A stretch of DNA of 64,000 bases from Pseudomonas mucidolens (lineage in GTDB: Bacteria > Pseudomonadota > Gammaproteobacteria > Pseudomonadales > Pseudomonadaceae), in the NCBI RefSeq assembly GCF_900106045.1, contig NZ_LT629802.1, forward strand, positions 3,658,001 through 3,722,000. Direction: 5' to 3'. The position numbers and the translations under genes were made by a program. Below, piece by piece: positions 28,877-38,509 of the stretch. Below the pieces are notes generated by a model. The model did not search any database, had not been told where the DNA came from, and was given only the letters and a program-made list of their open reading frames with translations. Every line of letters begins with the position of its first letter. The first letter of the stretch is position 1.

Positions 28877-29878
28877 TCACTCAATGCCCACCTGATTGCG
28901 CCCGTTGTGCTTGGCCAGGTACAAGCCCTTGTCCGCCGCCGAGATCAACTGTCGGCAATCGGTGCCCTGCTGGGGAGTCAGGGTCGCCAGGCCGATGCTG
29001 ACGGTCAGGCTTGAACCATTGGCCGGAGCGATATGCGGGATTTTCAGCGCCGCGACGGCCAGGCGCAGTTTTTCAGCCACCAGACGCGCTCCGCCCTGCG
29101 AGGTATTGGGCAGCACCAGGGCAAACTCTTCCCCGCCGTAGCGCGCCGGCAAGTCCGATGGACGGCTGCTGGCGGTACGAATGGTCTGCGCCACTTGGCG
29201 CAATGCTTCATCACCGTCGAGGTGGCCGAAGGTATCGTTATAGGTCTTGAAGAAATCCACATCGATCATCAGCAATGACAACTGCAGCTGGTCGCGCATG
29301 GCTCGGCGCCATTCCAGCTCGAGGTACTCATCAAAGTGCCGGCGATTGGACAGCCCGGTCAGACCGTCGGAATGCATCAGGCGTTGCAGCACCAGATTGG
29401 TATCCAGCAACTGCTGCTGGCTGACCCGCAGCGCGCGGTAGGCCGCATCGCGCTGCAACAGGGTCATGTAGGAACGCGAGTGGTAGCGAATGCGCGCCAC
29501 CAGTTCGATGTTGTCCGGCAGTTTCACCAGGTAATCATTGGCGCCGGCGGCAAAGGCCGCACTTTTGATCAACGGGTCTTCCTTGGTGGAAAGGACAATG
29601 ATCGGAATATTCTGCGTAGCTGGATGGTTGCGGTATTCGCGCACCAGGGTCAGGCCATCCAGGCCCGGCATCACCAGGTCCTGGAGAATCACCGTCGGCT
29701 TGATGCGGACCGCCTGGGCAATCGCCTGGTGCGGGTCGGCGCAAAAGTGAAAGTCGATATTGTCCTCCAGGGCCAGACCTCGCCGCACGGCTTCGCCGAT
29801 CATCGCCTGGTCGTCGACCAGCAACACCATGGCGGCGTTTTCGTCGGTCTTGAAGTCGTCGAGCTGTAAATCATTCAT
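28877..29878 (-). CDS. wspR: Wsp diguanylate cyclase WspR
   Basis: 333 residues. It makes cyclic di-GMP when phosphorylated by WspE. REC domain: phospho-acceptor D67 in [10 protein letters not shown], with acidic VDD at residues 21-23. A helical stalk (~130-170) leads to the GGDEF domain with active GGEEF at residues 248-252 and an intact inhibitory I-site R239-P-S-D242 five residues before it, so product inhibition should work. It is the last gene of the wsp cluster, 54 bases after wspF and preceded by AGGTGA. The 167 bases to prfB hold a weak GAGGCGC/GCGCCTC hairpin and the prfB promoter region. Confidence 0.97.
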   Translation of the reverse strand: MNDLQLDDFKTDENAAMVLLVDDQAMIGEAVRRGLALEDNIDFHFCADPHQAIAQAVRIKPTVILQDLVMPGLDGLTLVREYRNHPATQNIPIIVLSTKEDPLIKSAAFAAGANDYLVKLPDNIELVARIRYHSRSYMTLLQRDAAYRALRVSQQQLLDTNLVLQRLMHSDGLTGLSNRRHFDEYLELEWRRAMRDQLQLSLLMIDVDFFKTYNDTFGHLDGDEALRQVAQTIRTASSRPSDLPARYGGEEFALVLPNTSQGGARLVAEKLRLAVAALKIPHIAPANGSSLTVSIGLATLTPQQGTDCRQLISAADKGLYLAKHNGRNQVGIE

Positions 29879-29932
29879 TTGCGGTCACCTGAATCACTAT
29901 CTGCAAGCCAGGACAGCGAGCGGTATCGGTCA

Positions 29933-30940
29933 TTATGCGAATACCTCCAGCAATCGTGGCGCAATTCTGTCCAATGGGCGAATTTCAACAGCGGCATCGA
30001 TGGCCGCCGCCGCTTTGGGCATGCCATACACCGCAGAGCTCGCCTGATCCTGAGCGATGGTCAGATAGCCCTGCTGACGCATCAATTTGAGTCCTTGGGC
30101 GCCATCACGTCCCATGCCGGTCAGCAAGACGCCAACGGCATCGCCATTCCAATGGAGGGCGACGCTTTCGAAAAACACGTCGATGGACGGCCGGTAAATT
30201 TCGTTCACCGGTTCCGCCGTATAGGCCAGCGTGCCGTTCTTCAGCAGCCGGATATGATGATTGGTGCCCGCCAGCAGCACCACGCCGCTTTGCGGTGGCT
30301 CGCCCTGACGGGCCAGGCGCACTGGCAGGCCCGAGGCGCTGCTCAACCACTCGGCCATACCGGCGGCGAATACCTGGTCTACGTGTTGCACCAGCACAAT
30401 GGCCACCGGGAAGTCCCGGGGTAAACCCTTGAGCAGGATTTCCAGCGCTGCCGGGCCGCCCGCCGAAGAACCAATGGCGAGCAGTCTCTGACGTTTGCCC
30501 GTAGCCCGCTGGGGCGGTGGTTCCGAACGCACCTGGCTGCCGCGCTGGCCAATCAGCCAGCCAATGTTGAGGATCTTGCGCAACAATGGCGCCGCTGCAT
30601 CTTTCGGATCGCCAACGCCCAGCGCCGGTGTATCCACCACGTCCAGCGCGCCATGCCCCATGGCTTCGAACACGCGGCTGACGTTCTGCTGTCGATCCAC
30701 TGTAACGATGACGATAGCGCAGGGTGTTTCGGCCATGATTTGTCGAGCGGCCTCCACGCCATCCATCACCGGCATGATCAGGTCCATCAGGATCAGGTCC
30801 GGAGTCAGTTCAGCACAGCGCTGCACCGCCTCCAGACCGTTGGTAGCAACCCAGACCAGTTCATGGGCCGGCGCAAGACTCAACGCCCGACGCAGGGCCT
30901 CGACCGCCAGCGGCATGTCATTGACGATGGCAATCCTCAT
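29933..30940 (-). CDS. wspF: Wsp chemoreceptor methylesterase WspF
   Basis: 335 residues, a CheB-type protein that removes methyl groups from WspA and so turns the system down. REC: D53 in LILMDLIMPVMDG. C-terminal methylesterase: catalytic serine in AIGSSAGGPAALE, histidine in VLVQHVDQVF and aspartate in TGMGRDGAQG. All three are intact. Loss of WspF is the classical route to wrinkly-spreader types, and here the reading frame is complete. Overlaps wspE by 4 bases (ATGA). Confidence 0.97.
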   Translation of the reverse strand: MRIAIVNDMPLAVEALRRALSLAPAHELVWVATNGLEAVQRCAELTPDLILMDLIMPVMDGVEAARQIMAETPCAIVIVTVDRQQNVSRVFEAMGHGALDVVDTPALGVGDPKDAAAPLLRKILNIGWLIGQRGSQVRSEPPPQRATGKRQRLLAIGSSAGGPAALEILLKGLPRDFPVAIVLVQHVDQVFAAGMAEWLSSASGLPVRLARQGEPPQSGVVLLAGTNHHIRLLKNGTLAYTAEPVNEIYRPSIDVFFESVALHWNGDAVGVLLTGMGRDGAQGLKLMRQQGYLTIAQDQASSAVYGMPKAAAAIDAAVEIRPLDRIAPRLLEVFA

Positions 30941-33216
30941 ACCCTGGCGCCTCCGATCAACTCGACCACCGCATCCAGCAAGGCGTCATCATGGAAACTG
31001 GCCTTGGCCAGATAGTAATCGGCACCGGCATCCAGGCCCCGGCGCCGATCTTCCTCGCGATCCTTGTAGGACACCACCATCACCGGCAGCGACTGCAGGC
31101 GAGTATCACGACGCAACAGTGTGACCAATTCAATACCGTCCATGCGAGGCATATCAATGTCGGTAATCAGCAGATCGAAGTCTTCCGAACGCAAGGCATT
31201 CCAACCATCCATGCCATCGACGGCGACCGCTACGTCATACCCACGGTTAAGTAATAGCTTGCGCTGCAATTCGCGCACGGTAAGCGAGTCATCCACCACC
31301 AGAATCCGCTTGCGTGCCACTTCGGCGGTTTGCTGGGCACGTCGGGCGATACGTTCCAGGCGCCCGGTATTGAGCAGTTTGTCCACCGAGCGCAGCATGT
31401 CCTCGGCATCTACAATCAACACCACCGAACCATCATCCAGCAGCGCGCCGGCGGAGATGTCCTGAACCTTGCCCAAGCGCTCATCCAGCGGCAGCACCAC
31501 CAGTGTGCGCTCGCCAATGAAGCGCTCTACCGCAATGCCGTACACCACGTCCCGCTCACGGATGACCACCACTTTGAGGGTGTCATCGCTGGCTTGTCCG
31601 GCTGGGCGCTGCAGCAATTGGTGGGCCGCCACCAGACCGACGTGACGGCCCTCGTGCCAGAAATGCTGACGCCCTTCCAACTGCACGATTTCGTCGGGCG
31701 CCAGTGCACACATGCGTTCGATGTGCGCCAAGGGAAAGGCATAGGCCTCTTCGCCCACTTCCACCACCAGGCTGCGCACCACCGACAGGGTCAGCGGTAC
31801 TTCCAGATGGAACCGACTGCCCTGCCCCGCCGTTTGCTCCAGCACCACTGCGCCGCGCAACTGGCGGACCATGTGCTGCACCGCGTCCAGTCCCACACCG
31901 CGCCCGGAGACTTGCGTGACTTTATCGCGCAGGCTGAAGCCCGGCAGGAACAGGAACGTCAGAAGTTCTTCCTCGCTCAGGCGCAAGGCGGTTTCCAGCG
32001 GCGACAGATTGCGATCGACAATCGCGCCGCGCAACCGATCTAGATCGACGCCATTGCCGTCGTCGCTCAACTCCAGCACCAGCAGACCGGCCTGGTGGGA
32101 TGCGCGCAGGCGAATCACGCCTTCGGCCGGTTTACCCGCCAGTAGACGCTGTTCAGGCATTTCAATGCCGTGGTCGACGGCATTGCGCAATAAATGGGTC
32201 AGTGGCGCTTCAAGCTTCTCCAACACGTCGCGATCGACCTGGGTCTTTTCGCCTTCGATTTCCAGGCGCACCTGCTTGCCCAGGCTGCGCCCAAGATCGC
32301 GGACCATCCGCACCTGCCCGGTCAGCACATCGGCAAACGGGCGCATGCGACAGGCCAGCGCGGTGTCATAGAGTACTTGTGCGCGTTGTCCGGCGTGCCA
32401 GCCGAACTCGTCAAGCTCGGCGGTCTTTTCCGCCAGTAACAACTGGGCCTCGCTCAGCAAGCGCCGGGTGTCGGCCAGCGCTTCCTGCGCTTCCAGGCTC
32501 AGGTTGAGGCTCTTGAGCTGGCCGTCCAGGTTGTCCAGGGCGCGGGCGCTGTTGCTTTGCACACGCTTGAGGCGTTGCAGGCTGGCCAGATAAGGCTTGA
32601 GACGCTGGGTTTCAACCAAAGATTTGCTGGACAGGTCCAACAGACTGTTCAGGCGTTCGGCCGTGACCCGCAGTACCCGCTCGCCACCTTCGATCATGCG
32701 TTTGTTCTGTGGCGGCACATCACTGCTGACCGATGCGCTGGTCTCTGGCGACAGCGCCAACGGTTCCTCCAGCGTGGGGATTGGCTGCGGAATCGGTGTC
32801 ACTGCTGGCACCTTCGCGGCAGGTTGCGACGGGTCGAGCAACTGCTCCATCAAGGCCACGTAGGATTCGATATCCGCGGGGCCGACGGTATTCCCCGGCG
32901 TGGCAATACGCATGAGCAAGTCGGTGCCTTGCAACAGTGCGTCGATATGTTCGGGCTGCAGGTAGAGCCGGCGTTCCTGGGCGCTGACCAGACAATCTTC
33001 CATGACGTGGGCGACGCTGACGCCAGCATCCACGCCGACAATCCGCGCCGCGCCCTTGAGGGAATGAGCGGCGCGCATACAGGCTTCGAGCTGGTCGGCC
33101 TGGGTCGGATTGCGCTCCAGCGCCAGCAGACCAGCGCTGAGCACCTGGGTCTGGGTGTCGGCTTCCAGGCTGAACAGTTCCAGCAGCGAGGCATCGCGCA
33201 TCTGGTCGGGGGTCAT
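30937..33216 (-). CDS. wspE: Wsp hybrid histidine kinase WspE (CheA-CheY fusion)
   Basis: 759 residues. HPt domain with phosphorylated H51 in MRAAHSLKGAARIVG; a Pro-rich linker (~130-180); dimerisation helices; HATPase with N box LRNAVDHGIEMPE, G1 DDGNGVDL and G2 GRGVGLDAV; CheW-like domain; C-terminal receiver domain with aspartate in LLITDIDMPRMDG. It takes the signal from WspA and passes phosphate to WspR and WspF. Overlaps wspD and wspF by 4 bases each. Confidence 0.97.
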   Translation of the reverse strand: MTPDQMRDASLLELFSLEADTQTQVLSAGLLALERNPTQADQLEACMRAAHSLKGAARIVGVDAGVSVAHVMEDCLVSAQERRLYLQPEHIDALLQGTDLLMRIATPGNTVGPADIESYVALMEQLLDPSQPAAKVPAVTPIPQPIPTLEEPLALSPETSASVSSDVPPQNKRMIEGGERVLRVTAERLNSLLDLSSKSLVETQRLKPYLASLQRLKRVQSNSARALDNLDGQLKSLNLSLEAQEALADTRRLLSEAQLLLAEKTAELDEFGWHAGQRAQVLYDTALACRMRPFADVLTGQVRMVRDLGRSLGKQVRLEIEGEKTQVDRDVLEKLEAPLTHLLRNAVDHGIEMPEQRLLAGKPAEGVIRLRASHQAGLLVLELSDDGNGVDLDRLRGAIVDRNLSPLETALRLSEEELLTFLFLPGFSLRDKVTQVSGRGVGLDAVQHMVRQLRGAVVLEQTAGQGSRFHLEVPLTLSVVRSLVVEVGEEAYAFPLAHIERMCALAPDEIVQLEGRQHFWHEGRHVGLVAAHQLLQRPAGQASDDTLKVVVIRERDVVYGIAVERFIGERTLVVLPLDERLGKVQDISAGALLDDGSVVLIVDAEDMLRSVDKLLNTGRLERIARRAQQTAEVARKRILVVDDSLTVRELQRKLLLNRGYDVAVAVDGMDGWNALRSEDFDLLITDIDMPRMDGIELVTLLRRDTRLQSLPVMVVSYKDREEDRRRGLDAGADYYLAKASFHDDALLDAVVELIGGARV

Positions 33217-33905
33217 GTGAGGCTCCGAGTCACGGCGGACAACAGTTGGACCTCGTCCAGCCAGCGCAGGCTGCGACCTTTGAATTGCAATACACCCTGG
33301 GTGTAGCGGGCGCTGGCCTGGGTGCCGGAGGCCGAAGCGGCCTTCAAGTCGCGTTCATCAATGGCGTGGATGCCGTCCACTTCATCCACCGGCACCACCA
33401 CCGGGCCGTCCTGCGCCGCAATAATCAGCATTCGCGGCATGATCCGTGCGCCACTCGCACCGCTGACCGTACTGTCCAATCCAAGTAATTCCACCAGGGA
33501 CAGGCAAGCCACCAACGCACCCCGTACATTCGCGACGCCAAGCAATGCGCGAGAACGCTGGTGGGGCAAGGAATGGATCGGCTGCAACGGTGCGACTTCC
33601 ACCAGGCAACGGGTGGCAATGCCCAGCCATTCCTCGCCCAGGCGGAACATCAACAACGAACGGGTGACCACATCTGTCTGCGCCTCTACCGGCGTCATGT
33701 CATGCCGATCTTCCTGCTGCAAGGCATAGCGATCCAGCAGACGGGTGGCGGCGGCGGAATACACCGAGCAGTTGCGACAGTGAATATGCTCGACCAGCAA
33801 CGGGCAGGATTTATCACCGTGGATGCCGATACGGTTCCAGCAGTCGTCGATCGCCTGGGTATCGGTCAGCGTCAGGCCTGTGTCCATGGCGTCAGAGCTA
33901 CTCAT
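33213..33905 (-). CDS. wspD: Wsp CheW-like coupling protein WspD
   Basis: 230 residues. The first ~80 contain CWNRIGIHGDKSCPLLVEHIHCRNC, a cysteine-rich stretch (five Cys in ~35 residues) not found in ordinary CheW. The rest is a CheW fold (FRLGEEWLGIATRCLVEVAPL and PHQRSRALLGVANVRGALV). It couples WspA to WspE; the second coupling protein is WspB. Overlaps wspC and wspE by 4 bases each. Confidence 0.95.
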   Translation of the reverse strand: MSSSDAMDTGLTLTDTQAIDDCWNRIGIHGDKSCPLLVEHIHCRNCSVYSAAATRLLDRYALQQEDRHDMTPVEAQTDVVTRSLLMFRLGEEWLGIATRCLVEVAPLQPIHSLPHQRSRALLGVANVRGALVACLSLVELLGLDSTVSGASGARIMPRMLIIAAQDGPVVVPVDEVDGIHAIDERDLKAASASGTQASARYTQGVLQFKGRSLRWLDEVQLLSAVTRSLT

Positions 33906-35179
33906 CGTTCACGCTCACTGTCAGCGGCTCGCTCGCTGCGGGCGGCACGTGCTTGCAAGCGACGGGCCCCCGCGGTATCACCCTGGGACTCCAGCAGCGT
34001 AGCCAGGTGCAGCAAGGTCTGCTGATGCTGGGGCTCCAGGTACAAGGCTTTTCGATAATAACCCTGGGCTTCCAGGGAGCTGCCGGCCACGTCACTGAGC
34101 AGGCCCAGCCAATAGAACACCTGTGCCGATGGCGGATGACTCTGCAAGTAATGTTCGCAGGCGGCACGCGCCTCAAGGCTTTTGCCTTCGTTGGCCAACA
34201 TGGCGATCTGCCCGAGCAAGGCGCCCGCGTCCGACTGCACGGGCGCGGGCCTGATCGGCACCACCGGCGCGATCGAGGTACTGAAAGGCCGGGGTCTCTC
34301 GGCAACAGGCGCTGCGCTCCGGCGCAACACCGGCGTCGGTAGCGGTGCAAAGAGCGGTTCGGGTACAGGCGCTGGTGCGACCTCGGCGTGACGACTGAAG
34401 GCGAAGGATTGCGCTACACCAATCGAGCGCATGCCCAAGCGGCCCAGCAGGCTGCCTTCGGCCGGGCCGATAAAGAGCACACCCTCGACATGGGTCAGGC
34501 CTTTAAGCACCTCGAACACCTGTTTCTGGGTCGCCTGGTCGAAATAGATCAACAGGTTGCGGCAAAACACAAAGTCATAGGTCGGCTCATTGGCCAGCAA
34601 TTGCGGATCCAGCAGATTGCCGACTTGCAGGAACACTTGCTCACGTACCCGGTCGGCAATCCGGTAGCCGTCATCCTGAGCACTGAAATGCCGCTCGCGG
34701 TACCCGATGTCCTGACCACGAAACGAGTTCTTGCCATACACCCCGCGCCGCGCGCGCTCTACCGACAACGGACTGACGTCCATGCCCTGGACCTTGAACT
34801 GGTGCGGAGCCAGACCGGCATCGAGCAAAGCCATGGCGATGGAATAGGGTTCCTCTCCCGTCGAACACGGCAGGCTGAGGATACGCAGGGCGCACAGGTG
34901 CTTGATCTCGGCCAGGCGCGCGACCGCCAGCCGGGCCAGGGTAGCAAAGGACTCGGGATAGCGGAAAAACCAGGTCTCGGGAACGATCACCGCCTCGATC
35001 AATGCTTGCTGCTCGTCAGCGCTGGTTTGCAGGCGCTGCCAGTATTGATCGGCGCTCAGTCCTTGCAATGCCTGGCTGCGCTGGCGCACGGCACGTTCGA
35101 TGATGGCTGCGCCGACCGATGCAACGTCAAGGCCGATGCGTAGTTTAAGGAAATCGAAGAAGCGTTGGTCACTGCTCAT
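33902..35179 (-). CDS. wspC: Wsp chemoreceptor methyltransferase WspC (CheR with TPR tail)
   Basis: 425 residues from ATG 35179, which overlaps the wspB stop as ATGA; the longer frame to 35260 lies inside wspB. An N-terminal CheR helical domain is followed by the SAM-binding core (SLPCSTGEEPYSIAMALLDAG), VQGMDVSPLSVERARRGVY and FVFCRNLLIYFD. After a Pro-rich linker (~280-330) come TPR-like repeats (EARAACEHYLQSHPPSAQVFYWLGLLS). It adds methyl groups to WspA, opposing WspF. Confidence 0.96.
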   Translation of the reverse strand: MSSDQRFFDFLKLRIGLDVASVGAAIIERAVRQRSQALQGLSADQYWQRLQTSADEQQALIEAVIVPETWFFRYPESFATLARLAVARLAEIKHLCALRILSLPCSTGEEPYSIAMALLDAGLAPHQFKVQGMDVSPLSVERARRGVYGKNSFRGQDIGYRERHFSAQDDGYRIADRVREQVFLQVGNLLDPQLLANEPTYDFVFCRNLLIYFDQATQKQVFEVLKGLTHVEGVLFIGPAEGSLLGRLGMRSIGVAQSFAFSRHAEVAPAPVPEPLFAPLPTPVLRRSAAPVAERPRPFSTSIAPVVPIRPAPVQSDAGALLGQIAMLANEGKSLEARAACEHYLQSHPPSAQVFYWLGLLSDVAGSSLEAQGYYRKALYLEPQHQQTLLHLATLLESQGDTAGARRLQARAARSERAADSERER

Positions 35180-35700
35180 TGCGCCTCCCCAGCTATCAGG
35201 CCGGGCGCAAAGAGCATGGCGCGCACGTCTGCCGTCAGCAGATCGGCGACACCGATCCACTGCATCAAGCCCTGTTCATCTTCGCGCACCGGCCCCAGAT
35301 AAGGCGCCTGGCGATTGTCCAGTCCGTAGGGTTGGAAATCCGCGGGATCGCAGCGCAGGGTGTCAGTCGCCTGCTCGAGAACCAGCCCGAGCCAGCGGGA
35401 CTCTTGCGAAGGTTCCGGCTGGTAGTTGACCAGCACCAACCGCGTGCTGGTGCGAGCCTGGGCCAACGCGCCAAAGGCCAGCGCACTGAGATCGATGACC
35501 GGCACCATGACACCGCGATGCGCAAAGATCCCGGCCACCCAGGCGGGAGCATGGGCGATCGGTTTCAAAGGCAGGCGCGGCAGCACCTCGGCCACTTCCG
35601 TGGCCTTGAGGGCATAGCGCTCGTGGCCGATGCGGAACATCAGGAACAGTGCCTTTTTCGCGGTCGTAACGGCACCACGTCTAGCCGCTAACTCGCTCAT
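35176..35700 (-). CDS. wspB: Wsp CheW-like coupling protein WspB
   Basis: 174 residues, a single CheW domain: LFLMFRIGHERYALKATEVAEVLP, WVAGIFAHRGVMVPVIDLSA, then RLVLVNYQPE and an EQATDTLRCDPADF tail. It links WspA to WspE. Its ATG (35700) overlaps the wspA TGA by one base (TGATG), and its stop overlaps wspC by four bases. Confidence 0.96.
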   Translation of the reverse strand: MSELAARRGAVTTAKKALFLMFRIGHERYALKATEVAEVLPRLPLKPIAHAPAWVAGIFAHRGVMVPVIDLSALAFGALAQARTSTRLVLVNYQPEPSQESRWLGLVLEQATDTLRCDPADFQPYGLDNRQAPYLGPVREDEQGLMQWIGVADLLTADVRAMLFAPGLIAGEAQ

Positions 35701-37322
35701 CAGACTTTGAAACGCGACACGCCGCTGCGCAGACCTACCGCAACCTGGCTCAATTCATCAATGGCAAAGCTGGCCTGGCGCAGGGATTCCACGGTCTGGC
35801 TGCTGGCATCCCCCAATTGCACCAGCGCATGGTTGATCTGCTCGGCGCCGGTGGCCTGGGCCTGCATGCCTTCGTTGACCATCAGCACCCGAGGCGCCAG
35901 GGCCTGGACCTGATGGATGATCTGCGACAGCTGTTCGCCCACTTGCTGCACTTCGAACATGCCACGGCGCACTTCTTCCGAGAACTTGTCCATGCCCATC
36001 ACGCCCGCCGACACCGCCGACTGGATTTCACGGACCATCTGTTCGATGTCGTAGGTCGCCACGGCGGTCTGATCCGCGAGACGGCGCACTTCGGTCGCGA
36101 CCACGGCAAACCCGCGTCCGTATTCCCCGGCTTTCTCCGCCTCGATCGCCGCGTTGAGTGACAACAGGTTGGTCTGGTCAGCGACCTTGACGATGGTCAC
36201 CACCACTTGGTTGATGTTGCCGGCTTTCTCATTGAGGATCGCCAGCTTGGCATTCACCAGATCCGCAGCGCCCATCACCGAGTGCATGGTTTCTTCCATG
36301 CGGGCCAGGCCTTGCTGACCGGAACCGGCGGCCACCGACGCCTGATCGGCAGCCGTGGAAACTTCGGTCATGGTGCGCACCAGATCCTTGGAAGTGGCAG
36401 CGATTTCGCGGGAAGTGGCCCCGATTTCGGTGGTCGTCGCCGCCGTTTCGGTGGCGGTAGCCTGCTGCTGCTTGGAAGTTGCCGCGATCTCGGTCACCGA
36501 GGTAGTGACCTGGACCGACGAACGCTGGGCCTGGGAAACCAACGCGGTGAGTTCGCTCATCATGTCGTTGAAGCCGGTTTCGACCGCGCCAAACTCATCC
36601 TTGCGGTCCAGATTCAGGCGCTTGCTCAGGTCGCCCGTACGCATGGACTCCAGGATATCGACGATACGTTTCATCGGCGCCATGATCGCTCGCATCAGCA
36701 ACAGGCCACACAGGCCCGCAGCAAGGACTGCCAGAATCAGCGAAACGCCCATGTTTATCTCTGCGGCTATAACCGCATCGTCGATAGCCGTCGCGGCCTT
36801 ATCCGCCACCTGTTTGTCTTCGCTGATAATTCCGTTGAGCTTGGTGCGTCCCGCGGACCAGGTCGGCGTCAGTTGTTCGCTGAAGACTTTACGCGCCTCG
36901 GCGTCTCTGTCGGCTTCATGCAGCGCGAGGACTTGGGTGAGCACCTTGTTGTAGTCCTGGCGCAGGCTTTCAAAGGCCTTGAACTGGGTTTGATCGCGGT
37001 CCTGGCTGATGGTCTGTACGTAGCTGGCAACGTGCTGATCAAGGCGCGCCTCGAAAGATTTGTAGTCTTCGCGGTCGGCATCGGAAATGCCCTGACCTTG
37101 TCGAAAGCCGACCAACGCCTGGGTTTTCTGGTAGCTGTCGACCCAGGCACCGCGGATCATCGAACTGAAAAATATCCCGGGGATCGCTTCGTCCTTGACC
37201 GCATGCACATTCACTTCGACCTTCAGTAACCGTGAATACGAGACCACAACCATCAGCAGCATGATCGCGATAATGACCGCAAAGCTCGCCAAAATGCGTT
37301 GGCGCAAGGTCCAGTTCTTCAC
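35700..37322 (-). CDS. wspA: Wsp membrane receptor WspA (methyl-accepting chemotaxis protein)
   Basis: 540 residues. GTG start at 37322 with GAGGA upstream. Membrane helix 1 (residues ~10-31), a ~155-residue periplasmic 4-helix-bundle domain, membrane helix 2 (~189-211), HAMP (~211-262) and a signalling coiled coil whose tip is [20 protein letters not shown] with methylatable glutamate/glutamine repeats in flanking helices. It senses surface contact or envelope stress and drives WspE. First gene of the operon; a TATACT -10-like box lies at 37356-37361, with no clear -35. Confidence 0.97.
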   Translation of the reverse strand: MKNWTLRQRILASFAVIIAIMLLMVVVSYSRLLKVEVNVHAVKDEAIPGIFFSSMIRGAWVDSYQKTQALVGFRQGQGISDADREDYKSFEARLDQHVASYVQTISQDRDQTQFKAFESLRQDYNKVLTQVLALHEADRDAEARKVFSEQLTPTWSAGRTKLNGIISEDKQVADKAATAIDDAVIAAEINMGVSLILAVLAAGLCGLLLMRAIMAPMKRIVDILESMRTGDLSKRLNLDRKDEFGAVETGFNDMMSELTALVSQAQRSSVQVTTSVTEIAATSKQQQATATETAATTTEIGATSREIAATSKDLVRTMTEVSTAADQASVAAGSGQQGLARMEETMHSVMGAADLVNAKLAILNEKAGNINQVVVTIVKVADQTNLLSLNAAIEAEKAGEYGRGFAVVATEVRRLADQTAVATYDIEQMVREIQSAVSAGVMGMDKFSEEVRRGMFEVQQVGEQLSQIIHQVQALAPRVLMVNEGMQAQATGAEQINHALVQLGDASSQTVESLRQASFAIDELSQVAVGLRSGVSRFKV

Positions 37323-37416
37323 AGTATTTCCTCAAGGGCCGATCAAATGCCGAGGAGTATAGCCGAGCCAGTAACATCATTTATCAATGGCTTGTGGAGC
37401 ACGTCTCAAGGGATAC

Positions 37417-37451
37417 AAAAACACCCCGCAGCCATGACGCATGCGGGGTGT
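37417..37451 (-). terminator. Terminator of the DUF533 gene
   Basis: Perfect 10-bp stem (ACACCCCGCA / TGCGGGGTGT) with an 11-base loop, followed by TTTTT on the minus strand. It lies 20 bases past the gene stop and upstream of the wspA promoter region, isolating the wsp operon. Confidence 0.9.
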
Positions 37452-37471
37452 CCGAGAGAACGGTACAACAT

Positions 37472-38185
37472 TCAGACGCTGGCTTCGCGCACCTGTTTTT
37501 CCAGCTCGATCTTCAGGTCCGGCGCCAACTTGAGCTGGCGCGCCAGTTCATCCAGGTAAGACTTCTCCATGAAGTTCTCGTCATCCACCAGCATCACGCT
37601 GGCGATGTACATCTCGGCGGCCATTTCCGGAGTGCTGGCGGCACGGGCCACGTCGGTGGGATCCAGTGGTTTGTTGAGTTCGGCATGCAACCAGTGTTGC
37701 AGTTCCTGGTCGTTGTCCAGCTTGGTGAACTCGCCTTCGATCAACGCTTTTTCGCGTTCGTCGACATGCCCGTCGGCTTTGGCCGCAGCCACCAGGGCCT
37801 TGAGAATCGCCTGGCTGTGCTGTTCGACTTGAGCCGGCGGCAGGCGATCCAGGGTTTGCGGTTCGCCCCGGGGCGCGCCCGCCTGCTGCGCCTGCCAGTT
37901 GCCGTAAGCCTTGTAGGCAATCACCCCGAGTGCCGCAAGCCCGCCGTAGGTCAGGGCTTTTCCGCCAAACTTGCGAGCTTTCTTGTTGCCCATCAACAAG
38001 CCCATGGCTCCGGCCGCCAGAGCGCCACCGCCGGCTCCACCGAGCAGGCTGCCAAGCCCGCCGCTGCCACCGAGCAAGCCACCCAGCGCGCCTTTTTCAT
38101 TGCCTTTACGCTGGCCGCCGGCCTTGTTTTGCATCATATCCTGGCCCGACTTGAGCAACTGATCGAGCAATCCACGGGTATTCAT
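37472..38185 (-). CDS. DUF533 / TerB-like inner-membrane protein (YebE type)
   Basis: 237 residues from ATG 38185. A Gly-rich stretch (GALGGLLGGSGGLGSLLGGAGG, residues ~31-52) is followed by a membrane-type segment (GALAAGAMGLLMG), a short helix LTYGGLAALGVIAYKAYG, and a C-terminal TerB-like domain (AILKALVAAAKADGHVDERE) with an acidic loop that may bind metal. E. coli YebE is a related protein in the envelope stress regulon. Its exact function is not known. Divergent from opgD across 324 bases. Confidence 0.88.
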   Translation of the reverse strand: MNTRGLLDQLLKSGQDMMQNKAGGQRKGNEKGALGGLLGGSGGLGSLLGGAGGGALAAGAMGLLMGNKKARKFGGKALTYGGLAALGVIAYKAYGNWQAQQAGAPRGEPQTLDRLPPAQVEQHSQAILKALVAAAKADGHVDEREKALIEGEFTKLDNDQELQHWLHAELNKPLDPTDVARAASTPEMAAEMYIASVMLVDDENFMEKSYLDELARQLKLAPDLKIELEKQVREASV

Positions 38186-38509
38186 TCGTAGTCTCCACAG
38201 ACGTGTGTTGATAGGACAATAGGCCTCCAGCGTAAAACTAAGTGCCAAAAAGCCCTGCACTAGAGTGCTTCCAGATGTAACGCAACCGCCCTGGAAAATC
38301 GCGATCACCCGTCGTGTGGCTGACACGTCTTGTTTCATATACAAGGCCATCACACTGCCATCAATGAATTTTCCTTCTTCCCCGAACGGCTTAAGCTATT
38401 TGGCATCTGTTAAATGTCCATTGCGTTTGGCCGAAGGCATGTCCGAACCGTTCTTTTCGATCCGACACGTGCCAGGAAAGGCACGGGATTGCTCACAACA
38501 GGTTGTATT
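38186..38509. other. Divergent intergenic region between DUF533 and opgD genes
   Basis: 324 bases with no supported gene. Frames crossing it (for example extensions of both neighbours) have no ribosome-binding site and encode no family sequence. It must hold the promoters of both genes, but I see no clear consensus boxes or hairpins. Confidence 0.7.
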
